A program made the translations under genes and the position numbers. Below are positions 52,682 through 61,809 of a DNA stretch of 64,000 bases, one piece after another (within the stretch, counting starts at the first letter, position 1; every line of letters starts with the position of its first letter). The stretch is from the NCBI GenBank assembly GCA_041545745.1, contig CP168152.1:742001-806000 (forward strand), given 5' to 3'. The notes beneath the pieces are model-generated. The model saw only the letters and a list, made by a program, of their open reading frames with translations, had not been told where the DNA came from and ran no database searches. Origin of the DNA: Stenotrophomonas indicatrix. Lineage in GTDB: Bacteria > Pseudomonadota > Gammaproteobacteria > Xanthomonadales > Xanthomonadaceae.

Positions 52682-52785
52682 GGTCGGGCGGGTTGGGTTC
52701 GCGGGGGTGTCCGCCGCATGGATGCGGCGGCCAAGCCTCCAGGGACGGATTCACGGCGTCCCCCGCGTACCCAACCCGCCCGGCC
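52682..52785 (-). repeat. Long structured repeat, copy D
   Basis: Arms of 26 bp (52682-52707 and 52760-52785) pair at 24 of 26 positions around 52 nt. On the minus strand the interior opens ACGCCGTGAATCCGTCCCTG; the inner stem is CCGCCGCA-TCCA-TGCGGCGG (52711-52730), different in sequence from copies A-C but paired. Tail box GACAGTTTCC. It faces copy C. Confidence 0.85.
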
Positions 52786-52844
52786 AAGCGCGGCTTTTGC
52801 TCTGAGCCCCCCGCCACGAGGGGCTCAGCCGTTGGCTGGAACCC

Positions 52845-53801
52845 TCACAGTGCCTCGCGGATCCGCTGACGCAGCGCTTCCAGATCCTTGGCAAACGCAT
52901 CGATACCGGTCGCCAGCTTCTCGGTTGCCATCGGATCGGCCGCCAGGTCGGCAGCGAACGTCGCCGCGTCGATCGGCGTCACCTGCACCGCCTCAGCAGC
53001 ACCGGCCACCAGCTTGCGCGGCAGCGCGCCGTGGTCGGCGTCGAGCTTCTCCAGCAGGTCCGGCGAAATGGTCAGGCGGTCGCAGCCGGCCAGCGCTTCG
53101 ATCTGCGCGGTCGAACGGAACGAGGCGCCCATCACCACGGTCGGCGAACCGCGGCGCTTGAATTCGGCATACACCCCACGCACGAACACCACGCCCGGGT
53201 CCTCGTCGATGTTCGCCGGGGTCTGGCCGTTGGCCACGTACCAGTCAAGAATGCGGCCGACGAACGGCGAGATCAGGAACGCACCCGCTTCGCTGCAGGC
53301 CAGCGCCTGGGTCGGGTTGAAGATCAGGGTCAGGTTGCAGTCGATGCCTTCGGCCTGCAGCACGCGCGCGGCTTCCACGCCTTCCCAGGTCGCGGCGATC
53401 TTGATCAGGATCTTCTCGCGCGGCACGCCGGCATCGGCGTACATCTGGATGAACTGACGGGCCTTGGCCACGGTCGCGGTGGTGTCGTGGGCCTGGTCGG
53501 CGTCCACTTCGGTGGACACGCGGCCCGGTACCAGCGTGCTCAGCAGCGCGCCGACGCCGATGGTCAGGCGGTCGGCCACCGCGTGCACCACGGCCTCGCG
53601 GTCACCGCCCTGCTGGCGACCCCAGGCCAGTTCGCGCTCGATCAGTTCCGCATAGACCGGCAGGTCCAGCGCCTTCTTCACCAGGGTCGGATTGGTGGTG
53701 CAATCCACCGGCTGCAGGCGCTTGATCGCCTCGTAGTCACCGGTATCGGCAACCACCACGGACAGTTCGCGCAGCTGGGACAGTTTGGACGGGGTACTCA
53801 T
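52845..53801 (-). CDS. tal: Transaldolase
   Basis: A 318-residue pentose-phosphate enzyme that moves a dihydroxyacetone unit between sugar phosphates. DCTTNPTLV (residues 33-41) and the Schiff-base lysine K134 in [13 protein letters not shown] identify it; it is of TalB length (about 317). The stop is followed by a small hairpin and long repeat D. The start has an upstream GGAGCC sequence. Upstream neighbour rnk is on the same strand, 59 bp away. Confidence 0.96.
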   Translation of the reverse strand: MSTPSKLSQLRELSVVVADTGDYEAIKRLQPVDCTTNPTLVKKALDLPVYAELIERELAWGRQQGGDREAVVHAVADRLTIGVGALLSTLVPGRVSTEVDADQAHDTTATVAKARQFIQMYADAGVPREKILIKIAATWEGVEAARVLQAEGIDCNLTLIFNPTQALACSEAGAFLISPFVGRILDWYVANGQTPANIDEDPGVVFVRGVYAEFKRRGSPTVVMGASFRSTAQIEALAGCDRLTISPDLLEKLDADHGALPRKLVAGAAEAVQVTPIDAATFAADLAADPMATEKLATGIDAFAKDLEALRQRIREAL

Positions 53802-53860
53802 TACGGCTCCTGGTGCGGGGAATTGCGGGGAATCCGATCGCGCGCGGTACGCAGCGCAGA

Positions 53861-54265
53861 TCAGGGACGGTCGTTGTGGACCGCGCTCACGCGCAGCCGC
53901 AGCTTGCGGCCGCCCGGGGCGGTCCAGTCGATGCTCTGGCCCACGGCCAGGCCAAGCAGGGCACTGCCGACGGGCGCCAGCACGGACACCTTGCCTTCAT
54001 CGACATTGGCTTCGCGGGGGAAGACCAGGGTCAGGACATGCTTCTCGCCCGACACTTCATCTTCGCACTCCACGCGCGAATGCATCATGACGATGCCTTC
54101 GGGAATCTGGTCTGGCGGCAACACGGTCGCCCGGTTGAGTTCGTCGGCAAGCGCACGCGCGGCGGGCGTCTGGCTGTTTGTCGGAGATTCGAGCATGGCG
54201 TCCAGGCGGTCCATGTCTAGGGTGGAAACGGTGATCGACGGCGGCAGGCCGCTGGCGGTGTTCAT
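53861..54265 (-). CDS. rnk: Nucleoside diphosphate kinase regulator Rnk (GreA/GreB-like)
   Basis: A 134-residue protein with an N-terminal short coiled region ([10 protein letters not shown]) and a C-terminal GreA/GreB-type FKBP domain: [40 protein letters not shown] and [13 protein letters not shown]. Rnk-type proteins bind RNA polymerase without the long coiled coil of GreA. A strong AAGGAG precedes the start. It lies between tal and oxyR. Confidence 0.88.
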   Translation of the reverse strand: MNTASGLPPSITVSTLDMDRLDAMLESPTNSQTPAARALADELNRATVLPPDQIPEGIVMMHSRVECEDEVSGEKHVLTLVFPREANVDEGKVSVLAPVGSALLGLAVGQSIDWTAPGGRKLRLRVSAVHNDRP

Positions 54266-54289
54266 GGTGACGCTCCTTGGTTGAAAGCC

Positions 54290-54320
54290 ATGCAAAAGGC
54301 GGCACCTGCTGGCGCCGCCT
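54290..54320 (-). terminator. Probable oxyR terminator
   Basis: On the minus strand AGGCGGCGCC / GGTGCCGCCT (9 of 10 paired) with a 4-nt loop runs into TTTTGC, about 70 bp after the oxyR stop. Confidence 0.75.
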
Positions 54321-54388
54321 GACTGTATTGTGGGGACAAATGCGGCCGGAATCGACTCCCGGCGGTTTCGAGGCCCGGCTGCGGTGTC

Positions 54389-55354
54389 TCAGCCGTTCAG
54401 CACCGGCGTGGACGGGGTGGCAGCATCGCCGTTTGCCGGGGCCAACGCCTCCAGCGTGAACAGCGCATCGGGCAGGCGCTTGAACTGCTCGGCCAGCTCC
54501 ATCAGGAACTCGTTCATCGCCGAGCTGCGGCGCCAGATCATGGCGATGCGACGGCTGGGACGGCCCTCGCCGACGAAGTCGATCAGGCGGATGTTGTTCG
54601 AGCGCGGCACCGGCGGCTGTACCGACAGGCTGGGCAGCAGGGTGATGCCCACGTCGGCGGCGACCATCTGTCGCAGCGTTTCCAGGCTGGTGGCACGGAA
54701 TTCGGATTTTTCATTGGCGCCGAACAGGCGACACACTTCCAGCGCCTGGTCACGCAGGCAGTGGCCGTCTTCCAGCAGCAGCAGCTTCTGCGTGGCCAGT
54801 TCCTGCACGTCCAGATGCTCGCGCGTGGCCAGCGGATGGCGGCCGGACACGGCCAGCAGGAAAGGCTCCTCGAACAGGAATTCGGCATGCAGCTGGTCGT
54901 CGATCACCGGCAGCGCCAACAGTGCGGCGTCGAGCCTGCCCTCGCGCAGGCGCTCCAGCAGCACATCGCTCTTTTCTTCCACCAGCAGCAGTTCCAGCTC
55001 GGGGAAGCGCGTGCGGAGGCGCGGAATCACGTGCGGCAACAGGTACGGGCCCAGGGTGGGGAAGATCCCCAGGCGCACGGTACCCGCTTCCGGATCGCGG
55101 CTGCGTCGCGCTGCTTCCTTCAACTGCTCCACTTCGGCCACGATCACCCGCGCCCGCGCGGCCGCTTCATGGCCGGCGGGGGTCAGCATCACCTTGCGCG
55201 GCGCGCGTTCCACCAGCGGCAGGCCCAGTTCCTCTTCCAGCTTGCGGATCTGGGTCGACAGCGTCGGCTGGCTGACGAAGCAGGAGGCGGCGGCCCGACC
55301 GAAGTGCTTGTGATCGGCCAGGGCCACCAGGTATTTCAGGTCACGCAGGTTCAT
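54389..55354 (-). CDS. oxyR: Peroxide-sensing LysR-type regulator OxyR
   Basis: A 321-residue redox regulator. The N-terminal helix-turn-helix includes FGRAAASCFVSQPTLSTQIR (residues 18-37). The sensor pair is C199 and C208 in EDGHCLRDQALEVC, at the same numbers as in E. coli, so disulfide switching is expected. The gene follows ahpF by 81 bp in the ahpC-ahpF-oxyR order of xanthomonads. It should act on the site upstream of ahpC. Confidence 0.97.
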   Translation of the reverse strand: MNLRDLKYLVALADHKHFGRAAASCFVSQPTLSTQIRKLEEELGLPLVERAPRKVMLTPAGHEAAARARVIVAEVEQLKEAARRSRDPEAGTVRLGIFPTLGPYLLPHVIPRLRTRFPELELLLVEEKSDVLLERLREGRLDAALLALPVIDDQLHAEFLFEEPFLLAVSGRHPLATREHLDVQELATQKLLLLEDGHCLRDQALEVCRLFGANEKSEFRATSLETLRQMVAADVGITLLPSLSVQPPVPRSNNIRLIDFVGEGRPSRRIAMIWRRSSAMNEFLMELAEQFKRLPDALFTLEALAPANGDAATPSTPVLNG

Positions 55355-55435
55355 CCTCAGACCTCTCGGGGTACTGCACCGGCGTGGCGTTGCCCGGCCG
55401 GTTGATGGTGCTCCCGATGGCCTGGGAACGTTGGA

Positions 55436-57028
55436 TCAGGCCGCTTCGGCCACCGCACCGCTGCTCTTGGGAACCGAGGAGCGGATCAGGTGATCGAAAG
55501 CGCTCAGTGCGGCGGTCGAACCGGCGCCCATCGCGATGATGATCTGCTTGTAGGGTACCGTCGTGCAATCACCCGCGGCGAACACACCCGGCAGATTGGT
55601 CTGCCCGCGGTCATCGATGACGATCTCGCCACGCGGCGAAAGAGCCACGGTGTCCTTCAGCCATTCGGTGTTCGGCAGCAGGCCGATCTGCACGAAGATG
55701 CCTTCCAGTTCGACGCGATGGGAGTCGCCGCCGACACGGTCCTTGTAGACCAGGCCGGTGACACGGCTGCCGTCGCCCAGCACTTCGGTGGTCTGCGCAC
55801 TGGTCAGCACGGTGACGTTGGCCAGGCTGCGCAGCTTCTTCTGCAGCACTTCGTCGGCACGCAGGCTGGAATCGAATTCCAGCAGGGTCACATGCGACAC
55901 GATGCCGGCCAGATCGATGGCGGCTTCAACGCCGGAATTGCCACCACCGATCACTGCCACGCGCTTGCCCTTGAACAGCGGGCCATCGCAATGCGGGCAG
56001 TAGGCCACGCCCTTGTTGCGGTACTGGTCTTCGCCGGGCACGTTCATCTGCCGCCAGCGGGCGCCGGTGGACAGGATCACCGAGCGCGACTTCAGCACCG
56101 CGCCGTTTTCCAGCTGCACCTGCACCAGGCCATCTTCACCGGCCGGCACCAGCGCGCTGGCGCGCTGCAGGTCCATGATGTCGACCTCGTATTCGCGCAC
56201 GTGCTGCTCCAGCGCCGCAGCCAGCTTCGGGCCTTCGGTCTCCTTCACCGAAATGAAGTTCTCGATCGCCATGGTGTCCAGCACCTGGCCACCGAAACGC
56301 TCGGCGGCGATGCCGGTACGGATGCCCTTGCGCGCAGCGTAGATCGCTGCAGCGGCACCGGCCGGGCCACCGCCGACCACCAGCACGTCGAAGGCCTCCT
56401 TGGCGGCGATCTTCTCGGCATCGCGCTTGCTGGCGTTGGTGTCCAGCTTGGCCACGATTTGCTCCAGCGTCATGCGGCCCTGGTCGAACACCGCACCATT
56501 GAGGTAGACGGTGGGCACCGACATGATCTCGCGCTGCTCGACTTCCTGCTGGAACAGCGCACCGTCGATGGCCACGTGCTGGATGCGCGGGTTGAGCACC
56601 GCAGCCAGGTTCAGCGCCTGCACCACGTCCGGGCAGTTCTGGCAGGACAGCGAGAAGTAGGTTTCAAACCTGTAGTCGCCTTCCAGGTTCTGCACCTGCT
56701 CGATCAGCTCGGCGGTGGCCTTGGACGGATGCCCGCCGACCTGCAGCAGTGCCAGCACCAGCGAGGTGAACTCGTGGCCCATCGGCAGGCCGGCGAAGGT
56801 CAGGTGGATGTCCTGGCCCGGCGCGCCAAGGTCGAAGGACGGCACGCGGCCCTGGCCATCACGCAGCACCTGCAGCGAGATCTTGTCCGACAGGCTTTCC
56901 AGGGTCTGCAGCAGGTCCAGCATCTCCTGCGACTTGGCACCGTCATCGGCATGCGCGGTGATCTGGATCGGGCGGGTCACGCGCTCCAGATAGGTCTTCA
57001 GCTGCGACTGCAGGTTGGCGTCCAACAT
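55436..57028 (-). CDS. ahpF: Alkyl hydroperoxide reductase subunit F
   Basis: A 530-residue flavoprotein that passes electrons from NADH to AhpC. The N-terminal double-thioredoxin domain has C129-x-x-C132 (SCQNCPDVV). The thioredoxin-reductase-like part has [19 protein letters not shown] (FAD), [11 protein letters not shown] (redox dithiol) and [12 protein letters not shown] (NADH). Length matches the family. It lies downstream of ahpC across a 220-bp gap with a perfect 19-bp stem-loop. Confidence 0.97.
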   Translation of the reverse strand: MLDANLQSQLKTYLERVTRPIQITAHADDGAKSQEMLDLLQTLESLSDKISLQVLRDGQGRVPSFDLGAPGQDIHLTFAGLPMGHEFTSLVLALLQVGGHPSKATAELIEQVQNLEGDYRFETYFSLSCQNCPDVVQALNLAAVLNPRIQHVAIDGALFQQEVEQREIMSVPTVYLNGAVFDQGRMTLEQIVAKLDTNASKRDAEKIAAKEAFDVLVVGGGPAGAAAAIYAARKGIRTGIAAERFGGQVLDTMAIENFISVKETEGPKLAAALEQHVREYEVDIMDLQRASALVPAGEDGLVQVQLENGAVLKSRSVILSTGARWRQMNVPGEDQYRNKGVAYCPHCDGPLFKGKRVAVIGGGNSGVEAAIDLAGIVSHVTLLEFDSSLRADEVLQKKLRSLANVTVLTSAQTTEVLGDGSRVTGLVYKDRVGGDSHRVELEGIFVQIGLLPNTEWLKDTVALSPRGEIVIDDRGQTNLPGVFAAGDCTTVPYKQIIIAMGAGSTAALSAFDHLIRSSVPKSSGAVAEAA

Positions 57029-57099
57029 GGTCTTCTCCTGGCTTCAGGCAAAACGAGGGCGTGGCACCGCTGTAGAAGGTAGCGGACCAGCAGGGGGTA

Positions 57100-57178
57100 G
57101 GGGTGAACCCAAGACAGCGACCGTGGAAGGGGCTGGCTGGCCAAGGCTGGCGCGCGTTGGCTGTCTTGGGTTCACCCC
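57100..57178 (-). promoter_or_regulatory. Large perfect stem-loop between ahpC and ahpF
   Basis: Identical inverted arms of 19 bp (GGGGTGAACCCAAGACAGC at 57100-57118 and its complement at 57160-57178) around 41 nt. It has no T-tract. In the transcript it would separate ahpC from ahpF and could protect the ahpC 3' end or reduce read-through. It lacks the core of long repeats A-D. Confidence 0.7.
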
Positions 57179-57251
57179 CACGCCGGCGGGGGGACCGGCA
57201 CGGGGATGAAGGGCGCGCCGCAGCGTGGGGCTGCGGCAGGCCGGTACTGCT

Positions 57252-57815
57252 TTAGATCTTGCCGACCAGGTCCAGCGACGGGGTCAGGGTCTTTTCGCCT
57301 TCCTTCCACTTGGCCGGGCAGACCTGGTTCGGGTTGGCGGCGGTGAACTGGGCAGCCTTCAGCTTGCGCAGGGTCTCGGAGACGTCACGGGCGATCTCGT
57401 TGGAGTGGATCTCCAGGGTCTTGATCACGCCTTCCGGGTTGATGATGAAGGTGCCGCGCAGGGCCAGGCCTTCTTCTTCAATGTGCACGCCGAAGGCGCG
57501 GGTCAGCTGGTGGGTCGGGTCGCCGACCAGCGGGAACTGGGCCTTGCCGACGGCCGGCGAGGTTTCGTGCCAGACCTTGTGCGAGAAGTGGGTGTCGGTG
57601 GTGACGATGTAGACCTCGGCGCCGGCCTTCTTGAACTCGGCGTAATGGTCAGCGGCGTCTTCGATCTCGGTCGGGCAGTTGAAGGTGAAGGCTGCCGGCA
57701 TGAAGATCAGGACCGACCACTGGCCCTTCAGGGTGCTGTCGGAGACCTTGATGAACTCGCCATTCAGGTAAGCGTTGGCTTCGAACGGCTGGATCTGGGT
57801 GTTGATCAGGGACAT
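57252..57815 (-). CDS. ahpC: Alkyl hydroperoxide reductase subunit C (2-Cys peroxiredoxin)
   Basis: A 187-residue peroxidase for H2O2 and organic peroxides. Peroxidatic cysteine is C47 in PAAFTFNCPTE; the resolving cysteine is in NQVCPAKWKEGEKTL near residue 166. The N-terminus MSLINTQIQPF matches the enteric AhpC subclass. The promoter carries an OxyR-type site immediately upstream of the -35. In xanthomonads ahpC is mostly transcribed alone, with ahpF-oxyR as a second unit (family knowledge). Confidence 0.98.
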   Translation of the reverse strand: MSLINTQIQPFEANAYLNGEFIKVSDSTLKGQWSVLIFMPAAFTFNCPTEIEDAADHYAEFKKAGAEVYIVTTDTHFSHKVWHETSPAVGKAQFPLVGDPTHQLTRAFGVHIEEEGLALRGTFIINPEGVIKTLEIHSNEIARDVSETLRKLKAAQFTAANPNQVCPAKWKEGEKTLTPSLDLVGKI

Positions 57816-57860
57816 CGTTTTTCCTCTGGGTGAAGGGGAGTGGGTGAATCGACAGGACCT

Positions 57861-57926
57861 AGGTTACTGGTTCCGTTTCGATAAGGACAATGCATTGATT
57901 GCATCTATTTGATAGATACAGTCTAT
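57861..57926 (-). promoter_or_regulatory. ahpC promoter with OxyR-type site
   Basis: On the minus strand TTGTCC (57885-57890), an 18-bp spacer and TAACCT (57861-57866) form a weak promoter. Just upstream, 57894-57926 contains ATAG-N7-CTAT then ATAG-N7-CAAT, two dyads of OxyR type. They are 3 bp apart rather than the canonical 7. The position next to the -35 suits activation. Confidence 0.7.
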
Positions 57927-58106
57927 TGATGTGCGCTGAGCCGGCAATGAATCATGCCGCCCGCATCCTGCAACCCGCTGTATGACAAGGGAAATCGCCA
58001 TTGGCTGCGGAAACGGGTCGATAGCCCGCCCTTATCCCGTCCACGCGTACCTGAACGGTCTCCACACCCTACAATTGCGGCCCCACCGCCCGTGCCAGTA
58101 CCTGCG

Positions 58107-58964
58107 ATGCCCGCCGATTCCCAACCGTCCCTGCGCCAGGTCGTGGCAGACGCCAGCGCCCGCCTGCCGGGCGCCGAGGCACGCCATGAAGCCGAGCTGC
58201 TGCTGCTGCATGTGCTGGAGCGGCCACGCAGTTGGTTGTTCGCGCATGCCACCGATCCGTTGCCGGCCGCCGAACAGGGCGCTTTCGCGGCCCTGCTGGA
58301 CCGCCGCCTTGCGGGTGAACCGGTGGCCTATCTGACTGGCCGCCGTGGCTTCTGGACGCTGGACCTGGAGGTCGACCCGGCCACCCTGATTCCGCGCCCG
58401 GAGACAGAACTGCTGGTGGAACTGGCGCTGGATCGCCTGCCATCGGACCGCGCGCTGCAGCTGGCCGACCTCGGTACCGGCAGCGGTGCCATCGCGCTGG
58501 CCCTGGCCAGCGAGCGGCCGCAGGCGCAGGTACTGGCCACCGACGCCAGTGCCGCTGCGCTGGCGGTGGCGGCCCGCAACGCCGCGCGCCACGAACTGGG
58601 CAACGTGCGTTTTGCCGAAGGGGGCGACGACTGGTATGCGCCGCTGCGTGGCGAACGCTTCGATCTGATCGCCAGCAATCCCCCCTATATCGCCAGCGCT
58701 GACCCGCACCTGGAACAGGGCGACCTGCGCTTCGAGCCGGCCACTGCACTGGCGTCCGGCGTTGATGGGCTGGACGACATCCGCCGCATCGTCGCCGGCG
58801 GCGGCGACCATCTGCAGCCCGGCGGCTGGCTGCTGATCGAACACGGCTGGGACCAGGGGAATGCCATCGGCGCGCTGTTCGAGCAGGCCGGCTACAGCGA
58901 CGTGCAGACCGTGCAGGACCTGGAGCAGCGCGACCGGGTCACCCTGGGCCGGCGACCGGCCTAG
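58107..58964 (+). CDS. prmC: Release-factor glutamine methyltransferase PrmC
   Basis: A 285-residue enzyme that methylates the GGQ glutamine of RF1 and RF2. The helical N-terminal domain spans residues 1-75. The SAM site is [16 protein letters not shown] and the catalytic motif is IASNPPYIA. Start at 58107, chosen because 51 upstream in-frame codons lack similarity. It is divergent from ahpC and is followed by the iminopeptidase gene 49 bp downstream. Confidence 0.95.
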   Translation: MPADSQPSLRQVVADASARLPGAEARHEAELLLLHVLERPRSWLFAHATDPLPAAEQGAFAALLDRRLAGEPVAYLTGRRGFWTLDLEVDPATLIPRPETELLVELALDRLPSDRALQLADLGTGSGAIALALASERPQAQVLATDASAAALAVAARNAARHELGNVRFAEGGDDWYAPLRGERFDLIASNPPYIASADPHLEQGDLRFEPATALASGVDGLDDIRRIVAGGGDHLQPGGWLLIEHGWDQGNAIGALFEQAGYSDVQTVQDLEQRDRVTLGRRPA

Positions 58965-59013
58965 AATGGAGGTTCTCCTGCCAAGGGCAGGGCACCACCA
59001 CGGAGCTGCAAGC

Positions 59014-59955
59014 ATGCGTACGCTGTACCCCGCCATCACCCCTTACGACGTCGGCACCCTCAAAGTCGATGACCGCCATACGCTGTACTTCGAACAGTGC
59101 GGCAACCCGGACGGCAAGCCGGTGGTGATGCTGCATGGTGGGCCCGGCGGCGGCTGCAGCGACAAGATGCGCCAGTTCCACGACCCGGCCAAGTACCGCA
59201 TCATCCTGTTCGACCAGCGCGGCGCCGGTCGTTCCACCCCGCACGCCGATCTGGTGGACAACACCACCTGGGACCTGGTGGCCGACATCGAGACGCTGCG
59301 CGAGCACCTGAAGGTCGATCGCTGGCAGGTATTCGGTGGCAGCTGGGGCTCGACCCTGGCGCTGGCCTATGCCGAAACCCATCCGCAGCGCGTGACCGAA
59401 CTGGTGCTGCGCGGCATCTTCATGCTGCGCCGCTGGGAACTGGAATGGTTCTACCAGGAAGGCGCCAACCGCCTGTTCCCGGATGCGTGGGAGCACTACC
59501 TCAAGCCGATTCCGGCGGTGGAGCGTCATGACCTGATCTCGGCCTTCCACCGCCGCCTGACCAGCGAAGACGAAGCAACGCGCCTGGATGCGGCCAAGGC
59601 CTGGGCGGTGTGGGAAGGCGCGACCAGCTTCCTGCACGTGGACGACGACTTCATCAACAGCCATGAAGACCCGCATTTCGCGCTGGCGTTCGCCCGCATC
59701 GAGAACCACTACTTCGTCAACGGCGGTTTCTTCGAAGTGGAAGACCAGCTGCTGCGCGACGCGCACCGCATCGCCGACATCCCGGGCGTGATCGTGCACG
59801 GCCGTTACGACGTGGTCTGCCCGCTGGCCAACGCCTGGGACCTGACCAAGGTGTGGCCGAAGGCGAAGCTGGAGATCACCCCGGCCTCTGGGCATTCGGC
59901 GTTCGAAGCCGAGAACGTCGACGCGCTGGTGCGCGCCACCGATAGCTTCGCCTGA
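59014..59955 (+). CDS. pip: Proline iminopeptidase
   Basis: A 313-residue alpha/beta hydrolase releasing N-terminal proline from peptides. Motifs: oxyanion HGGPGGGCS (residues 41-49), LFDQRGAGRS, nucleophile FGGSWGSTLALAYA and the late acid/base regions VHGRYDVVCP and PASGHSAFE. The length matches xanthomonad enzymes studied biochemically. The gene shares the plus strand with prmC. Confidence 0.95.
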   Translation: MRTLYPAITPYDVGTLKVDDRHTLYFEQCGNPDGKPVVMLHGGPGGGCSDKMRQFHDPAKYRIILFDQRGAGRSTPHADLVDNTTWDLVADIETLREHLKVDRWQVFGGSWGSTLALAYAETHPQRVTELVLRGIFMLRRWELEWFYQEGANRLFPDAWEHYLKPIPAVERHDLISAFHRRLTSEDEATRLDAAKAWAVWEGATSFLHVDDDFINSHEDPHFALAFARIENHYFVNGGFFEVEDQLLRDAHRIADIPGVIVHGRYDVVCPLANAWDLTKVWPKAKLEITPASGHSAFEAENVDALVRATDSFA

Positions 59956-59961
59956 TCGCTG

Positions 59962-59984
59962 GTAGTGCCGGCCGCTGGCCGGCA
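59962..59984 (+). repeat. SMAG element
   Basis: GTAG plus TGCCGGCC/GGCCGGCA arms, the same subfamily as 2010-2032, located 6 bp after the pip stop. Confidence 0.9.
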
Positions 59985-59995
59985 ACGCCTTACCG

Positions 59996-60018
59996 GTAGC
60001 GCCGGGCCATGCCCGGCG
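59996..60018 (+). repeat. SMAG element
   Basis: GTAG plus CGCCGGG/CCCGGCG arms, in direct orientation to the element 12 bp before it, but from a different subfamily. Confidence 0.9.
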
Positions 60019-60155
60019 GCATTCCGTTCTGCCGCCACGATGATGGGATGGGTGCACCGGCCTTCTCCATTGTTCAAGGCTGACGCTATTAACCTTGAAC
60101 CGCGAGGAGGGTGGCTGGCACCGTGGATGCCCGTGCATCCCTCGGCCACACCACC

Positions 60156-60752
60156 ATGTACACCCGCCTGCTGTTGACCACGGAAAAGCCATCTCGCACA
60201 GATGCGTATGTTGGCGGTGGTGCTTTTCTTCCAGAGCACATTCCTTGGCCAACCTGCGCTGAAGGTCGTGCGCTCTTTCACTTGATGGCAATTCCGGCCC
60301 ATTGGTTCTATTCGCAGGAGATCGCCGAAGACTTCTGGTTCTCCATCTTCATTCCGGTCGATGTCCAGCGTCACACGCACCTCCGTCAGCTACGGGCTGG
60401 GGAGGGAACCAGTGAGGCTGTTGTACTCGCATACCGCCGTGGCGCTGCATCGAGAAGTCGATGCATGAGCGACTCCCTTGAGCGCGGTCGGATCGAGCGT
60501 GTCGAGTGTCTGGAGCCTGACGACGACGAGAACCTGGATTCCAAGCTGGATGGAATTGACGCATGGCTGCAGTCGCCCTTGACTTGGAAGGGGGGCCGTC
60601 GTCGCCTGATGCTCTATGGGGCGGACATCGATGACATTCTGCATTCGCACAAAGGCGTCCTGTCCGATGGCATGGCGTACCTCTTCATTCAGGATCAGCC
60701 TGATTTTGCTCTCGGAGCACGCCCCGGGGCGTTCTTCCTCCAATTGGGCTGA
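60156..60752 (+). CDS. Uncharacterised orphan protein with atypical base composition
   Basis: A 198-residue cytoplasmic protein, not firmly recognised. It has GGGAFLPEHIPWPTCAEGRAL near residues 19-38 and FALGARPGAFFLQLG at the end, which resemble the DUF1963/YwqG pattern (GGxPxxPxxxxWP...F..Q) in outline. The codons use A and T in third position far more often than neighbouring genes. SMAG repeats flank it on both sides. This is consistent with recent acquisition. No partner genes are adjacent. The start MYTRLLLTT is preferred to a GTG 15 codons upstream. Confidence 0.6.
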   Translation: MYTRLLLTTEKPSRTDAYVGGGAFLPEHIPWPTCAEGRALFHLMAIPAHWFYSQEIAEDFWFSIFIPVDVQRHTHLRQLRAGEGTSEAVVLAYRRGAASRSRCMSDSLERGRIERVECLEPDDDENLDSKLDGIDAWLQSPLTWKGGRRRLMLYGADIDDILHSHKGVLSDGMAYLFIQDQPDFALGARPGAFFLQLG

Positions 60753-60811
60753 ATCAGGGAGCGCCGGCCTATGCACGGCGGCCTTGTGCATGAGCAATCG
60801 AGTAACGGCCA

Positions 60812-60834
60812 GTAGCGCCAGGCCATGCCTGGCT
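60812..60834 (+). repeat. SMAG element
   Basis: GTAG plus CGCCAGGC/GCCTGGC arms, with one mismatch at the base. It forms an inverted pair with 60854-60876. Confidence 0.8.
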
Positions 60835-60853
60835 GCTCCTGCGCTTGAACCTC

Positions 60854-60876
60854 ATCCACGCACGGCGTGGATCTAC
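60854..60876 (-). repeat. SMAG element that contains the LysR gene stop codon
   Basis: The GTAG head lies at 60873-60876 on the minus strand; its TAG is the in-frame stop of the LysR gene (GAC TGG TAG). The arms are ATCCACG/CGTGGAT. Confidence 0.88.
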
Positions 60877-61757
60877 CAATCCCCGGCGAGCAACGCCTCG
60901 GCCAGCACCTGCAGCTTCGGCGAATGCTGCCGCGAAGGCGGGTAGATCAACGACAACGCGCGGCTGCGGCCTTCGAACGGCTGCAGCACGCGCTGCAGGC
61001 GACCATCGGCCAGCGCGTCGGCCACTGCGAAATCCATCACCTGCACGATGCCGATGCCCGCGATCGCTGCTTCGACCAACGGATCGCCGCAGTCGAACAC
61101 CATCCGCGTCGGCGGCGTGACCTCGCGCAGCTGCCCGTCCTGCAGAAACTGCCAGTCCACCAACCGGCCACTGCGCAGGTTGCGCACCGCCAGGCAGGCA
61201 TGGTCCTGCAATGCCGCCACATCGGCCGGCTCGCCCTGCGCGGCCAGGTAGGCCGGGCTGGCCACGGTCACCCAGCGCAGTGGCTTCAATGGACGCGCGA
61301 CCATCCGCTGGTCAGCGATGGTGCCAGTGCGCAACGCTGCATCGAAGCCTTCCTCCACCAGATCCACCAGGCGGTCGCTGAGCACCGCTTCCACCTGCAG
61401 CTGCGGATGCCGTTCCAGCAACGGACCCAGCAACGGCACCAGCACCTTGCGCCCGAACATGGAGGGCGCGCTGATTTTCAGCACGCCCGAGGGCGTGCAG
61501 GGGCGGTCGGCCAGCAGCCGCTCGGCGTCTTCCATGCCGCACAGCAACGGTCCCACCTGCTCGACGAACTGCTGGCCATCCGGGGTCAGCGCGACATTGC
61601 GGGTGTTCCGCTGCAGCAGCTTCACTCCCAGCGACGCTTCCAGCCGGCCGATCGCGCGTGACAGCCCGGACTGGCTCAGGCCGAGCTGGCCGGCGGCCAC
61701 GGTGAAGCTGCGCGCTTCGGCTACCTGCACCAGCATGCGCACCGCATTGAGGTCCAT
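60873..61757 (-). CDS. LysR-type transcriptional regulator
   Basis: A 294-residue regulator. The winged helix-turn-helix lies at residues 8-60 (FTVAAGQLGLSQSGLSRAI) and the effector domain from about 90. It belongs to the branch that often controls adjacent efflux or oxidoreductase genes. It is divergent from a DHA2 MFS pump, and the 106 bp between holds a perfect palindrome suited to LysR binding. Start MDLNAV is chosen; an in-frame ATG 5 codons upstream is possible. The stop codon comes from a SMAG element. Confidence 0.88.
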   Translation of the reverse strand: MDLNAVRMLVQVAEARSFTVAAGQLGLSQSGLSRAIGRLEASLGVKLLQRNTRNVALTPDGQQFVEQVGPLLCGMEDAERLLADRPCTPSGVLKISAPSMFGRKVLVPLLGPLLERHPQLQVEAVLSDRLVDLVEEGFDAALRTGTIADQRMVARPLKPLRWVTVASPAYLAAQGEPADVAALQDHACLAVRNLRSGRLVDWQFLQDGQLREVTPPTRMVFDCGDPLVEAAIAGIGIVQVMDFAVADALADGRLQRVLQPFEGRSRALSLIYPPSRQHSPKLQVLAEALLAGDW

Positions 61758-61809
61758 CGAGGATCCATTCATGCCAAAAATCATGACAGAAATCGCGCGA
61801 AGGGGGTTT

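Larger units (their letters stand above)
52317..52844. other. 528-bp non-coding region between convergent msrA and tal
   Basis: No plausible gene is seen. It holds long hairpin C (52401-52506, plus), the msrA terminator (52565-52600), long hairpin D (52682-52785, minus) and a short hairpin CTGAGCCCC/GGGGCTCAG (52802-52828) that may end tal. The layout mirrors 27864-28433. Confidence 0.75.

Noticed and set aside
57100..57178. Fifth copy of the long structured repeat
   Set aside because: The arms are shorter, the interior is 41 nt and neither the conserved core nor the GACARTTTCC box is present, so it was kept apart from copies A-D.
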